Of a DNA stretch of 64,000 bases, positions 1 to 9,191 are shown one piece after another. The notes under the pieces are model-generated. The model was not told where the DNA came from, ran no database searches, and worked only from the letters and a program-made list of their open reading frames with translations. Origin of the DNA: Luteibaculum oceani (GTDB lineage: Bacteria > Bacteroidota > Bacteroidia > Flavobacteriales_D > Luteibaculaceae); contig NZ_VORB01000001.1 in NCBI RefSeq assembly GCF_007995015.1, positions 310,001 through 374,000 of the forward strand, read 5' to 3'. Both the position numbers and the translations under genes were made by a program. Each line of letters starts with the position of its first letter. The stretch's first letter is position 1.

Positions 1-206
1 ATTACGACAAAGCAAGATTATACATCCAGCGTGCGGTAGATGCTGGTGGTGAAGACTCGGGAACCATATTAGAACACTATGGCGATATCCTCTTTAAAAT
101 GGGAGAAACCGAAAACGCTGTAGAGTATTGGTTAAAGGCGAAGTCGAAAGAAGGATATTCGGACAAATTAGACGAGAAGATTGAGAAGAAGAAGTGGTTG
201 GAATAA
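1..206 (+). CDS. TPR-repeat protein, C-terminal end only
   Basis: An open frame enters from the left edge (codons in phase with base 3) and ends at TAA 204-206, leaving about 67 residues. The residues look like the last two tetratricopeptide helices: an A-helix with YDKARLYIQRA, then a repeat with GDILFKMGETENAVEYW, followed by a charged Lys/Glu-rich tail. TPR proteins are protein-protein scaffolds. In Bacteroidota a TPR protein commonly sits directly before a DUF4292 lipoprotein, as here, where the next gene starts inside this one. The 5' part lies outside the window, so total length and any signal peptide are unknown. Confidence 0.75.
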   Translation, partial: YDKARLYIQRAVDAGGEDSGTILEHYGDILFKMGETENAVEYWLKAKSKEGYSDKLDEKIEKKKWLE

Positions 207-1083
207 GGCTTTTGCATTTTTAGGATGCCTTTTATTTTTAGCGAGTTGTGGAGTAAAAAAAGAACTTGCCAAGATTAATCGTATCCCCTGCAAGGAACTT
301 ATTGAGAAGGTAGAAAAGGGGGGAGACTTTCCAGAGGTGTTTGCTGCGAAGTACGCTTGCGAAGTATCCTTTGCCGATGGGAAAAATCAAAAATTTGGGG
401 CCATCCTACGCTCAGAAAAAAATCGTGGTGCGAGTATTTCCATTTCACCACTTTTGGGCATAGAAATATTTAAAATCTACCTGTTTGAAGACAGTGTGGT
501 TTTCTTGGATAAAATTGAAAAAACTTATTACTCAGGAACCTATAACTACTTGAGTGAAAAAATGGGAACTCCTATTAACCTGGATCTCATTCAAGACTTG
601 GTTTCTGCCAAACCCCTTAAATACAAAGACAGCGACAAATATCGTTGCGATAAGGACAAGGACTTTTACATCGTAAAAAACGTTCCATCCAGAAAACTGC
701 GGAAAGGTTTAGGTATTACAAAGGGAGAGAACTACGACAACGAGGCAGACTCGGTTTATTTGTACAACACAGTAAACAGGAAGTTAGCCAAAGCCCTAAA
801 AAAGGACGATGACATTTTTGTTAAGCGCTATTTTGCCGATGGTGACTTTAATTTAAAACGCGTAGTTATTCACGAGGTAGAAAACAATCGTCTCCTCGAG
901 ATTAAATACGATGAACTACAAAACTTCTCAGGAACCTTTATCCCAAGACTCATAGAACTAGAGCTTACCAGTGCTGAACAAAACCTTAAGATTACCATCA
1001 ACCCATCAAAATTTAAAGTGATGGATAGTTATGATGAATCGGTAAACATCCCAGAAAAATATGAACGCATCTCTATGGATTAG
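181..1083 (+). CDS. DUF4292-family lipoprotein
   Basis: A 300-residue outer-envelope lipoprotein. The N-terminus is a short basic segment, a hydrophobic stretch and a canonical lipobox L-A-S-C with the acylated cysteine at residue 23. The mature part is rich in charged beta-strand-like segments, as in DUF4292 proteins, which are thought to be LolB/LolA-like envelope proteins (family-level inference). The start is TTG at 181: an in-frame stop lies at 169-171 and no ATG precedes the signal peptide, so a non-ATG start is required. It overlaps the TPR gene by 26 nt and the EnvC-like gene by 23 nt, so the three are probably one transcript. Exact biochemical role unknown. Confidence 0.8.
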   Translation: MRRRSGWNKAFAFLGCLLFLASCGVKKELAKINRIPCKELIEKVEKGGDFPEVFAAKYACEVSFADGKNQKFGAILRSEKNRGASISISPLLGIEIFKIYLFEDSVVFLDKIEKTYYSGTYNYLSEKMGTPINLDLIQDLVSAKPLKYKDSDKYRCDKDKDFYIVKNVPSRKLRKGLGITKGENYDNEADSVYLYNTVNRKLAKALKKDDDIFVKRYFADGDFNLKRVVIHEVENNRLLEIKYDELQNFSGTFIPRLIELELTSAEQNLKITINPSKFKVMDSYDESVNIPEKYERISMD

Positions 1084-2275
1084 GGCTTTCACGATATTTT
1101 TTCTGGCCCTCCCTCTTACTATTTCTGCCCAGTCGAAAAAAGAACTAGAGCAACAGCGCAAGGCGTTAAACGAGAAAATAAATCTTACGAGTAAACTCAT
1201 AAGTAAAAACCAGTCTACGGCTAAAAAACAGCAGTCAGAATTGGTTATTCTAGATCGTCAGATAGAATTTAGAAACGACCTTATTAATACTATCCACGAG
1301 GAGGTAGAGAAACTTCAAATCCAGATTAAGGAAAAAGAGGATAGCCTTTCCGTTAAAGAAAAAGAGCTTAAAAAATTAAAGGACGATTACGCAGATTTGA
1401 TTCGTCATGCCTATAAAACCAGGAACATTCAGAATAAAATGATGTTCATCTTCGCCTCTAGAAGTATAAACCAGGCATATAATAGAATCAATTATTTAAG
1501 AAGACTTGCAGAGTACCGTAGATCACAGGCCGAGAAAATAGAGGCCAAGAAAAATGAAATTGTTAGGGATTTATCCATTCTAGCTGCTAAAAAGGATGAA
1601 AAAGAAATCTTGTTAAGCTCGCAACAGGTTGAGAAGAGCAGGCTCCTATCTGATAAAACTTATAAGGACCAGACCTTAAAATCGATAGAAAAGGAAACTG
1701 GAAAACTGAGAAAAGAACTGCGGGAGCAAGAACGAAGGAAAGAGCAAATAGCAAAACAAATAGAGCGACTAATTGCGGCGGAGATTGCAGAAAACAGAAA
1801 AAAGAGTTCAACCGGAAAATTCACACTATCTCCAGAGGCAACAGCCCTATCCTCAAACTTCGAATCCAACAAAGGTAAACTGCCCTGGCCGGTAGAAAAA
1901 GGGATAATTACCCGAAAATTTGGTCGCCAACCCCACCCCTATGTTAGTGGAGTATACATTAACAACGATGGATTAAACTTTAACACCGAGAAAAATGCCG
2001 AGGTGCGTGCGGTATTTAGAGGTACCGTTTCCAGCATATTGCTAATTCCTGGTGAGGGTAAGGTTGTAGTGGTAAAACACGGTGCCTACCGAACGGTTTA
2101 CACCAAGCTTCAGAATGTTACCGTTAAAAAAGATCAAGAAGTTTCAACAGGAAGTGTGCTGGGTACGGCCATAGGTGTGGACGACTCCAGTAGTGAAACC
2201 CACATTGAAATTTGGAAAATTAGCGAAACCGAAAGGAAAAAATTAGACCCAGCCGCTTGGCTTATTGGGATATAA
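1061..2275 (+). CDS. EnvC-like murein hydrolase activator (degenerate M23/LytM)
   Basis: A 404-residue exported protein: signal peptide (residues 1-23, ending SAQ), a long coiled coil (about 25-250, dense in K/E/Q) and a C-terminal LytM/M23 domain (about 275-404). The fold landmarks are present, but the zinc-binding residues of active M23 peptidases are largely replaced. Where H-x-G-x-D is expected the sequence reads NDGLNF. The usual YxHL is YTKL, and the HxHFE signature is ETHIEIW, keeping only one histidine. E. coli EnvC has the same layout (coiled coil plus inactive LytM) and activates amidases during septum splitting. I infer a non-catalytic activator. It overlaps the DUF4292 gene and precedes tatA. 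Confidence 0.82.
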   Translation: MNASLWIRAFTIFFLALPLTISAQSKKELEQQRKALNEKINLTSKLISKNQSTAKKQQSELVILDRQIEFRNDLINTIHEEVEKLQIQIKEKEDSLSVKEKELKKLKDDYADLIRHAYKTRNIQNKMMFIFASRSINQAYNRINYLRRLAEYRRSQAEKIEAKKNEIVRDLSILAAKKDEKEILLSSQQVEKSRLLSDKTYKDQTLKSIEKETGKLRKELREQERRKEQIAKQIERLIAAEIAENRKKSSTGKFTLSPEATALSSNFESNKGKLPWPVEKGIITRKFGRQPHPYVSGVYINNDGLNFNTEKNAEVRAVFRGTVSSILLIPGEGKVVVVKHGAYRTVYTKLQNVTVKKDQEVSTGSVLGTAIGVDDSSSETHIEIWKISETERKKLDPAAWLIGI

Positions 2276-2294
2276 GATGTTTAACCTACTTTTG
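2265..2294 (+). promoter_or_regulatory. Bacteroidota-type promoter for tatA-gatA
   Basis: TTGG at 2265-2268 and TACTTTTG at 2287-2294, separated by 18 nt, fit the Bacteroidota consensus TTTG / TAnnTTTG. Transcription would start near 2300, giving a leader of about 13 nt before tatA. The -33 part lies inside the end of the EnvC-like gene. Confidence 0.55.
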
Positions 2295-2312
2295 CTGCAA
2301 ATATTTTAAATC

Positions 2313-2498
2313 ATGTTGTTAGCCACTTTACTCGCCATGCCCGGAACATGGTCGATAATTCTTATTGTAGTAGTTGTTTTATTACTATTTGGTGGTAAAA
2401 AAATTCCTGAACTAATGAAAGGATTAGGTAAGGGAATGAAGGAGTTTAAAGACGCCACAGGTAAAGACGAAAACAAAGACGAAGAGAGCAACAAATAG
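2313..2498 (+). CDS. tatA: Sec-independent translocase subunit TatA/E
   Basis: A 61-residue TatA/E protein. It has one N-terminal membrane helix (about residues 12-27), then the diagnostic FGGKKIPEL hinge and an amphipathic helix [12 protein letters not shown], then a short acidic/lysine tail. TatA oligomers form the size-variable pore that passes folded twin-arginine substrates across the inner membrane. tatC is not in the window. The start at 2313 gives a slightly long N-terminus; M9 (MPGTWSI) is an alternative that still keeps the helix. The gene ends 11 nt before gatA, a pairing common in Bacteroidota, and has its own promoter candidate just upstream. Confidence 0.9.
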   Translation: MLLATLLAMPGTWSIILIVVVVLLLFGGKKIPELMKGLGKGMKEFKDATGKDENKDEESNK

Positions 2499-2509
2499 TC
2501 CATTTATCA

Positions 2510-3931
2510 ATGAAGTTTCATACTTACGCTGACATACAAGAACATATCAAATCTGGAAATTCCGTTTCTGAGGTTGTGGATCATTATCTCGAGGTAATTG
2601 CCGCTAAAAATCAGGAGCTAAATGTGTTTCTAGAAGTTTTTGAGGAGGAAGCGCGGAATGAAGCTCAACGTATTGATAAAAAAATCGCCAATAATTCTGC
2701 AGGGAAATTGGCCGGTATGGTTATAGCCATCAAGGACAATATTTGTTACGCCAATCACGAGATTAACGCCTCGAGTAAAATCTTAAAAGGCTTTACTTCT
2801 CAATTCACTGCAACCGCCTTACAACGGCTTTTAGACGAAGACGCAATTATTATTGGAAGAACCAATTGCGATGAATTTGCAATGGGAAGTTCCAATGAAA
2901 ATTCGGCTATGGGTGTTTGTAAAAACCCCATTGATCCAACTCGTGTTCCAGGAGGATCATCAGGAGGTTCGGCAGCAGCCGTAATAGGTAATATGTGTAC
3001 CGTTTCTCTAGGTTCTGATACGGGAGGATCTATACGACAACCAGCTAGTTTCTGCAACACGGTTGGTTTTAAACCAGGGTATGGCCGAGTTTCTAGATAT
3101 GGATTAATAGCTTACGCATCTAGTTTCGACCAAATAGGTCCTTTTTCTAATAACATAGAAGATTCAGAGTTAGTTTATTCGGTAATGGCCGGAAATGACC
3201 CAATGGACTCAACAAGCAGTACCGCGCCGGTCACTCTTTCAAACGAGCTTAAAAGCAGCCCAAAGAAGATTGCATTCTTAAAACCTGCAATTAAAGCCCA
3301 AGGGATAGACTCAGAGATTGAAAAATACTTCGAAAAGGCAGAGGAAAAACTAACCAAGGCTGGATATGAAGTAACCTGGGTTGAGTTTAATTGGTTGGAT
3401 TATTTAGTACCCATATACTACATTTTAACTACTGCAGAGGCTTCATCAAACCTTGCCAGATACGATGGAATGCACTTTGGTTTTAGAGACAAAAGCGCAA
3501 AAGGAATAGATGATATCTACGTGAAATCTAGAAGCAAAGGCTTTGGAGAAGAGGTAAAACGTAGAATTTTACTAGGAACCTTCGTTTTAAGTTCAGGTTT
3601 TTACGATTCCTATTTTGGGAAGGCACAGAAAATAAGACGACTGGTAAAGGAAGACACAGAAAAAATCCTCAAAGAACATCCAATTATTGCATTGCCTACC
3701 ACACCATCGGGAGCATTTAAACTAGAGGAAAACACCGATGATCCTATAAAAATGTACCTTCAGGACATCTTTACCGTTCAAGCAAACATTACCGGAAAGC
3801 CTGCCATCTCATTACCTCTAATGACCGACAGTCAAGGGCTTCCAGTTGGTTTTCAGCTTATGGCGGATTCCAAGAAAGAAGACGAATTATTTGCCGTTTC
3901 GAAAGAAATTAACAAGCTACTGTTAGCCTAA
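2510..3931 (+). CDS. gatA: Asp-tRNA(Asn)/Glu-tRNA(Gln) amidotransferase subunit A
   Basis: A 473-residue amidase-signature enzyme. GatA hydrolyses glutamine and passes ammonia to GatB, which converts mischarged Glu-tRNA(Gln) or Asp-tRNA(Asn). The Ser-cisSer-Lys triad is intact: K75 (AIKDN), cis-Ser S150 (PGGSSGGS) and nucleophile S174 (TGGSIRQPAS). All three sit four residues before their positions in the S. aureus enzyme, so the start is well supported. gatB and gatC are not nearby; in Bacteroidota these subunits are usually unlinked. It lies 11 nt after tatA and is followed closely by the transglycosylase gene. Confidence 0.96.
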   Translation: MKFHTYADIQEHIKSGNSVSEVVDHYLEVIAAKNQELNVFLEVFEEEARNEAQRIDKKIANNSAGKLAGMVIAIKDNICYANHEINASSKILKGFTSQFTATALQRLLDEDAIIIGRTNCDEFAMGSSNENSAMGVCKNPIDPTRVPGGSSGGSAAAVIGNMCTVSLGSDTGGSIRQPASFCNTVGFKPGYGRVSRYGLIAYASSFDQIGPFSNNIEDSELVYSVMAGNDPMDSTSSTAPVTLSNELKSSPKKIAFLKPAIKAQGIDSEIEKYFEKAEEKLTKAGYEVTWVEFNWLDYLVPIYYILTTAEASSNLARYDGMHFGFRDKSAKGIDDIYVKSRSKGFGEEVKRRILLGTFVLSSGFYDSYFGKAQKIRRLVKEDTEKILKEHPIIALPTTPSGAFKLEENTDDPIKMYLQDIFTVQANITGKPAISLPLMTDSQGLPVGFQLMADSKKEDELFAVSKEINKLLLA

Positions 3932-3960
3932 TTCGTATTTTGGCACCCCAGCTTTCAACT

Positions 3961-5457
3961 ATGAGAATACTCGCAGTAATAACTTTTATTGCCCCGATTT
4001 TTGCATGTCTTATTGGTAGCGCTCAGCCTATCGATAAGCCTGACACCATCTATAACAAGCATAATTTAAAATCCTTGCCTGCTATAGAATTAGCTCGTTG
4101 GGACAAAATGTACATGGAAATGCTTTCCGAAACGGAAGAATTATCCAAAGATGTTCATCCCCTTAAAATCGCAAATACAGCTGGAAAAGAAGATTCAATT
4201 ACTGCAGCTCGTTTGCGCAGTATGTCTTTTAAATCGCCTTTTAGTTTTCCATACAATAACAAAGTACAGGCCTTTATTAATATGTATTTGGGTAGAAAAA
4301 AGGAGCTTACCCAACGCATGTTAGGTCTTGCCGAATTCTACTATCCGGAAATTGAAGCAGCCTTAGATAAGTACGATTTACCTCTAGAATTAAAGCATTT
4401 AGTTGCCGTTGAAAGCGCTTTTAATCCAAGGGCAAAATCTAGAGCTGGCGCCGTTGGTATGTGGCAATTCATGTACGGTACAGGAAAAATATACGGTTTA
4501 AAGGTTTCCTCATACACCGATGATAGAATGGATCCTGCTAAGTCCACCGACGCCGCTTGTCGTTTCTTAAAAGATTTGTACAAAATGTATGGAAACTGGG
4601 AGTTGGCATTGGCAGCGTACAACTCCGGTCCTGGTAACGTTAATAAAGCTATTAGATACTCTGGTGGTCACCGTAACTATTGGAAAATATACAACTGGCT
4701 ACCCAGAGAAACCAGAGGTTATGTTCCAGCCTTTATTGCGGTAAATTACATTTTTGAATACTACAAAGAATTAGGAATAGAGCCTATTGCCCCAGAGCAA
4801 ATTTTCTCACAGGCGATGGATACCATTCACATCAACCACCCTTGGAACTTAAATGATGTTTCCGATGCCATAGGTGTTTCTAAGAATGAGCTCAAACTTT
4901 TAAATCCTTGTCTTAAAAGTGATTTTATTCCCTACCTCGATAAACCATATGTACTAAATGTACCATACAGAAATGCAATAAAATTTGCAGAACAGAAATC
5001 TGAAATCGAGGAAATTCAGAGTGCAAAGCGCGCAATGAAAGAGGAAAAACAGGAGGCACAAGAAAAGGTATTGGCTAGCAATAACGTAACGGGAGTGCAC
5101 GTTGTTAGAAAAGGAGAAACCCTTTCACTTATTTCTAAGCTTTACGGATGCTCTGTTGCGGATTTAAAGCGCTTTAATGGATTAGTTAGCTCGAGGATAG
5201 ATATTGGTCAAAGACTTAATGTTCCTACCAAAAATGGAAGAACAACGGCACAAACCAGTGCACCAGCAAAGCAATCTTACGACCCGTCGAGATACAAGTA
5301 TTATACGATACAACCGGGTGACACCCTTTGGGATATAGCTCAGAAAAATGGAAGAATTTCGTACTCTGAACTTAAAAAGCTAAATCGCAGTCTGGATGTT
5401 AGAAACCTTAAACCTGGTCAGAAAATCATTATCGGAGTTAATAGCGCAAAAAGCTAA
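3961..5457 (+). CDS. LysM-containing lytic transglycosylase (MltD-like)
   Basis: A periplasmic or outer-membrane peptidoglycan lyase of about 498 residues. The start at ATG 3961 gives a clean signal peptide ending near IGSAQ; an upstream TTG at 3940 would only add seven residues. An SLT domain follows (about residues 110-260) with the catalytic glutamate in VAVESAFNP, then GAVGMWQFM and LALAAYNSGPG, all hallmark blocks. The C-terminal half has one degenerate and two good LysM repeats (HVVRKGETLS, YTIQPGDTLW), which bind glycan. A Lys/Glu helix separates the catalytic and binding parts. The next gene begins inside its end (62 nt overlap). Confidence 0.92.
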   Translation: MRILAVITFIAPIFACLIGSAQPIDKPDTIYNKHNLKSLPAIELARWDKMYMEMLSETEELSKDVHPLKIANTAGKEDSITAARLRSMSFKSPFSFPYNNKVQAFINMYLGRKKELTQRMLGLAEFYYPEIEAALDKYDLPLELKHLVAVESAFNPRAKSRAGAVGMWQFMYGTGKIYGLKVSSYTDDRMDPAKSTDAACRFLKDLYKMYGNWELALAAYNSGPGNVNKAIRYSGGHRNYWKIYNWLPRETRGYVPAFIAVNYIFEYYKELGIEPIAPEQIFSQAMDTIHINHPWNLNDVSDAIGVSKNELKLLNPCLKSDFIPYLDKPYVLNVPYRNAIKFAEQKSEIEEIQSAKRAMKEEKQEAQEKVLASNNVTGVHVVRKGETLSLISKLYGCSVADLKRFNGLVSSRIDIGQRLNVPTKNGRTTAQTSAPAKQSYDPSRYKYYTIQPGDTLWDIAQKNGRISYSELKKLNRSLDVRNLKPGQKIIIGVNSAKS

Positions 5458-6454
5458 GAGCCCGCTTCTTCTTCTTTCTCTAAGTTTTATTTTTCTTGTA
5501 TCCTGTGAAGACGAGGTTGTAGTTAAACCATCGTACACGGGAACTTCAGGTGAAATTGTTGTTATTGTTGAAAAGGCTCTTTGGACTAATCAATTAGAAG
5601 ATTCTGTAAAAACCCTTTTACAGCCTAATTTCCCTATGCTCCCCCAGGCGGAGGCCATGTTTAATGTGCTCCACTACGATCCACAAGATGTAAACCAGCT
5701 AATAGAACGCCACCGAAACACTATAAAAATTGAGGTGGGAACCCCGAGAAAACCAGGCCTTAACTTTATTAAGGACGACCAAGCTAAAGGCCAGTTAACG
5801 GTTCTTATTCGCGCCGATGACCATTTGGGTGTTCTTGATTTACTTTCTAGCCGTGTTAACGATGTTATAGAACTAATACGAGAAGAAGAAAGGAAACGCT
5901 ACCAAAATTGGCTTAGTCTTCACAGAGAAAAGGAGTTAGAAAAAAAGATACTGGACGAATTTGGTTACGCCATAATTCTCCCTAAAGGAACTCGGTTAGT
6001 TGAGCTAAAACCAGATTTCGTTCGATTGGATTGGGAACGCGAAAAAATTAAAGGAGGCACCCAGCATTTTATAAATCATGGCATCCTTCTTTACAAACAC
6101 CCCTATGACAGCGACTCCATTTTCAATCCTGTAGCGATGCGAGATATTCGCAATCAAAACCTGAAAAGAATCCCCGGTCCTAGAAAGGGTACGCACATGA
6201 CCACCCAAAATTTTTTCGAACCGGAACTTACAGCTGTATCTCCCAACCCTGGGTTTAAATACGCTGCAGATTTCAGAGCCTTGTGGAGAACCACAGAGTC
6301 CTTCCTTGGTGGTCCTTTTGTTTCGTTTGTTCAGGTGGATAAAAGTGGTAGCGAATTAATTATCTCCGAGGTATTTGTGCTTGCCCCTAAATTCAATAAA
6401 CGAGAGTTTATAAAAGAAGCTGAAGCCATAGCTTACAGCGTTTATTCCCAATGA
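5396..6454 (+). CDS. DUF4837-family lipoprotein
   Basis: A predicted 352-residue lipoprotein of a Bacteroidota-specific family with unknown function. The only ATG that keeps the hydrophobic signal sequence is 5396, giving a long basic N-region before the lipobox L-V-S-C (cysteine at residue 37). This start lies 62 nt inside the transglycosylase gene. The mature part is soluble and strand-rich, with a conserved-looking acidic/aromatic C-terminal half. It is usually found beside this LysM transglycosylase, which suggests an envelope role. It ends in a 4-nt ATGA overlap with the AlkB-like gene, indicating translational coupling. Confidence 0.8.
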   Translation: MLETLNLVRKSLSELIAQKAKSPLLLLSLSFIFLVSCEDEVVVKPSYTGTSGEIVVIVEKALWTNQLEDSVKTLLQPNFPMLPQAEAMFNVLHYDPQDVNQLIERHRNTIKIEVGTPRKPGLNFIKDDQAKGQLTVLIRADDHLGVLDLLSSRVNDVIELIREEERKRYQNWLSLHREKELEKKILDEFGYAIILPKGTRLVELKPDFVRLDWEREKIKGGTQHFINHGILLYKHPYDSDSIFNPVAMRDIRNQNLKRIPGPRKGTHMTTQNFFEPELTAVSPNPGFKYAADFRALWRTTESFLGGPFVSFVQVDKSGSELIISEVFVLAPKFNKREFIKEAEAIAYSVYSQ

Positions 6455-7035
6455 AGGAACTAATTCCTGGACAACTTATTCTCATTGAGCATTTTATAAA
6501 CGCAAACACGGCGCAACAACATTTTGAGGAATTGCAAAGCGAAACGGCTTGGTTTTCGGATACCATTACAATGTTTGGCAAAGAATTTATCCAGCCAAGG
6601 TTAATCAATTTCCAAGGCGACCCTGGTTTATCTTATGTGTACTCAAAAAAAGAGTATACGACTGCTATATGGCACCCAAGTGTGTTGAGTATAAAGGAAG
6701 CCATCGAAATCCAGTTTCGGAATAAAATTCAATTTAACTGCGTTTTAATGAACTATTATCGCAACGGCAGCGATAGTATGGGCTGGCATGCAGATAATGA
6801 ACCAGAGCTAGGAGAAAACCCGAGTATAGCATCCCTTTCTTTGGGAGGAGTACGCGTGATGAATATTAAGAACAAGAAAAGCAAACGGCTTACAAAAATC
6901 AGCCTCAATCCAGGTTCTCTTCTATTAATGAAAGGTGCTTTTCAAGAAAACTTTATTCACGCTATTCCCAAAACAACAAAACCCGTGCCTCCTCGCATAA
7001 ACCTAACTTTTAGACAAATAAAAAAGGGGCTATAA
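6451..7035 (+). CDS. AlkB-like 2-oxoglutarate/Fe(II) dioxygenase
   Basis: A 194-residue cytoplasmic dioxygenase of the AlkB superfamily, which oxidatively removes alkyl lesions from DNA or RNA bases. The metal triad H113-x-D115...H170 is visible (GWHADNE; FIHAIPK). The 2-oxoglutarate and core arginines R182 and R188 lie in the PRINLTFR segment that closes AlkB domains. Length and residue order resemble the ALKBH2/3-type bacterial group. The start overlaps the preceding stop by 4 nt. The substrate cannot be decided from sequence: repair of 1-methyladenine/3-methylcytosine is the family default. Confidence 0.9.
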   Translation: MKELIPGQLILIEHFINANTAQQHFEELQSETAWFSDTITMFGKEFIQPRLINFQGDPGLSYVYSKKEYTTAIWHPSVLSIKEAIEIQFRNKIQFNCVLMNYYRNGSDSMGWHADNEPELGENPSIASLSLGGVRVMNIKNKKSKRLTKISLNPGSLLLMKGAFQENFIHAIPKTTKPVPPRINLTFRQIKKGL

Positions 7036-7045
7036 AGCCCCTTTT
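7021..7045. terminator. Bidirectional intrinsic terminator
   Basis: AAAAAGGGGC, loop TATAAA, GCCCCTTTT: a strong stem flanked by A- and T-runs, so it can work on both strands. It lies between the convergent AlkB-like gene and the third M43 protease gene. The AlkB-like stop codon falls in the loop. Confidence 0.85.
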
Positions 7046-7066
7046 ACCTATAGCAATTGAATAAAC

Positions 7067-9190
7067 TTACTTGGTAACCATTACTCTTTTTGTAACGCTC
7101 TGTCCATCGCTGGTTAAGCGAACCAAGTAGGCCCCGTTACTTACATCACTTAAGTCGATATCAACCGTATTGGAAGTAGTGGTTAGAGATCCTTCAAATA
7201 CCTGTTTAATCCTTTTTCCAACCAAGTTTAATAGCTCTACTTTAACATCCAAGTCATTTGCTAAAGCTACCTCCAAAGTTGTGCTCTTTGTTGCAGGGTT
7301 AGGGTAAAGAGAAACGCCTAAATCCAACAGTCCATTCTCGGCAATTCCAACCGTTTGAGCAATTCCAATGTTATCAACGAAAATGTTATTACCACCACCC
7401 GCTTCAAATGTTAATCTGAATTGGAAGTTGTCTGTTTTCATTTCATCTGGAATAACAAAGCTTTTCTTAGCCCATTGGTCTGGTGAAGTTGGAGTAAACT
7501 CAGAAGTCATGGTTCCAGCCGTTACAATTTTTGTAAAGCCCAGTGAACCTGCCGAGTACCATGTTTCTCCACAGTCGTTGGTGAAGGATACTGTTAACTT
7601 ATCTCTGTTGGTTGCAGATCTTCTGGCAAAGGCTAAATCAAAGAAAAATACAGCATCACCCCCAGCGGCACCACTTAAATCTATGGTGTTAGAGAAAAGA
7701 ATATCCTCGCCTTCATCTGAAGAAGCAGTGTAGTTTCTAATGTACAAGCTCTTTGAACCACCGTTTAAACTAACATTTGAAAGGGTCCAACCAACATTAC
7801 CTTTATCGTTTATTACCTCGTAATCGTCTAGGGTATTTAAATCAACATTTTCGATATCATCTGAAAATGGGAATCCTCCACGTTCTCCACCACCATTGAT
7901 TTTGATCTCTCTAGTAGTGCTTAGGGTATCAACTCCATTGGTTACGGTTAGTGTTACAGTTTTTAATCCCCCTGTTGAAAAAGTTACAGATGGATTGTAT
8001 GCTGTACTGGTAGCAGGCTCACCATCCTCGAAAGTCCAAGTTCTTGCAGTTATTTTGTGGAAAGATCTATCGATAAACGAAATAGACTCTCCCAAACAAT
8101 AATTTACATTATCGTTAAACTCCATTTCCGCAACACATAAAGTCGTAGGAGGAGTTTCTATAGCATAATCAGCACCGGTAGCCTGAAGGTTAGACGCAGT
8201 GTAAAGGTTTTTTCTACTGTTATCACTTTGTAAAGATGCACGCATTCTATTCGATTGCCCTTGTGTAAAGTTTACAGCACAACTAGAGTAATCCATAATG
8301 TTTTGCACATTATCCAAGGAGTTACATGAAGTGCCACCTAAATCACAAGTTGAAGGATATCCAATTGTTACCGGAGTATCCGCTACACCGTCATCACAAT
8401 TACAGCCTCTTGAAGCGTCTCCAGCAGAAGCACAATTCCCCCAAGTGTGGAATAGGCTAAACCAGTGTCCTACCTCGTGGCTCGTTGTTCCCGCGTTGCT
8501 TTCGCTACTTGTTCCTATACTTCCTATGTAATTATGGCCACAAACGATACCATCGGTAGCAGGATTTTGACCTGGGAACTGAGCATAACCTGCTATTACA
8601 CCACCATTTGCACCCGGCTCTATTGATCCAACCACATAAACATTTAGGTATTTGTTACTTGGCCAACCATGATCTCTCTTAAGCTGCTGAATTGGTGATC
8701 TGTTGCTGTAATACGTGTTGGGATCGTAATAGCGAATAATACCATTTGTACAATTTCCATCCGGGTCTTTAGTCGCAATTCTAAACTCCACCTCCGTATT
8801 ACCGATAATTGGCTTAAACTGCTCAACTACGTTCTCCAATTTGGGTGCTCTAGCCAAAAAATCGTTGTTTAAAACGGTAATTTGGTTTCTAACTTGAGAT
8901 TCGCTGATGTTCTCGGGACCAAACTTGTGGAAAATGTGGAATACCACAGGTATGATAAGCGTATCTGCTTTTGAGCCTGGTTTGTACTCTCTATAAATTT
9001 CCTCCCACTTTTGGTTTTCTCTTTTCTGCCAGTCATTGATTAACCTCTGCTTTTCGCTTTCGCTTAAAGATTCATCGGCTCTAACAATTTCTGGGTAGGT
9101 TAGAGTACCACATTGCTGTGCTGAGGAATTGATAGAAAAACCACCAATTAACAGGGCAAATAGGCTTAGTTTAAGGGCAAACTTTTTCAT
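7067..9190 (-). CDS. Secreted M43 metalloprotease with PKD and T9SS tail (copy 3)
   Basis: A 707-residue secreted peptidase and the distal gene of the tandem trio. Order: signal peptide (1-25, ending SSAQ), pro-region, M43 (pappalysin/cytophagalysin) catalytic domain with H238-E-x-x-H-x5-H (HEVGHWFSLFH), a disulfide-rich segment around GCNCDDG, a PKD domain (about 375-455), a beta-sandwich ligand-binding-like domain (about 460-610) and a type A T9SS sorting tail (YPNPA... MVTK). The glycine usual in HExxHxxGxxH is serine here, a mild deviation. It probably degrades extracellular protein. It starts 1 nt after the copy 2 stop, so the two are almost certainly cotranscribed. Confidence 0.9.
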   Translation of the reverse strand: MKKFALKLSLFALLIGGFSINSSAQQCGTLTYPEIVRADESLSESEKQRLINDWQKRENQKWEEIYREYKPGSKADTLIIPVVFHIFHKFGPENISESQVRNQITVLNNDFLARAPKLENVVEQFKPIIGNTEVEFRIATKDPDGNCTNGIIRYYDPNTYYSNRSPIQQLKRDHGWPSNKYLNVYVVGSIEPGANGGVIAGYAQFPGQNPATDGIVCGHNYIGSIGTSSESNAGTTSHEVGHWFSLFHTWGNCASAGDASRGCNCDDGVADTPVTIGYPSTCDLGGTSCNSLDNVQNIMDYSSCAVNFTQGQSNRMRASLQSDNSRKNLYTASNLQATGADYAIETPPTTLCVAEMEFNDNVNYCLGESISFIDRSFHKITARTWTFEDGEPATSTAYNPSVTFSTGGLKTVTLTVTNGVDTLSTTREIKINGGGERGGFPFSDDIENVDLNTLDDYEVINDKGNVGWTLSNVSLNGGSKSLYIRNYTASSDEGEDILFSNTIDLSGAAGGDAVFFFDLAFARRSATNRDKLTVSFTNDCGETWYSAGSLGFTKIVTAGTMTSEFTPTSPDQWAKKSFVIPDEMKTDNFQFRLTFEAGGGNNIFVDNIGIAQTVGIAENGLLDLGVSLYPNPATKSTTLEVALANDLDVKVELLNLVGKRIKQVFEGSLTTTSNTVDIDLSDVSNGAYLVRLTSDGQSVTKRVMVTK

Positions 9191-9191
9191 A

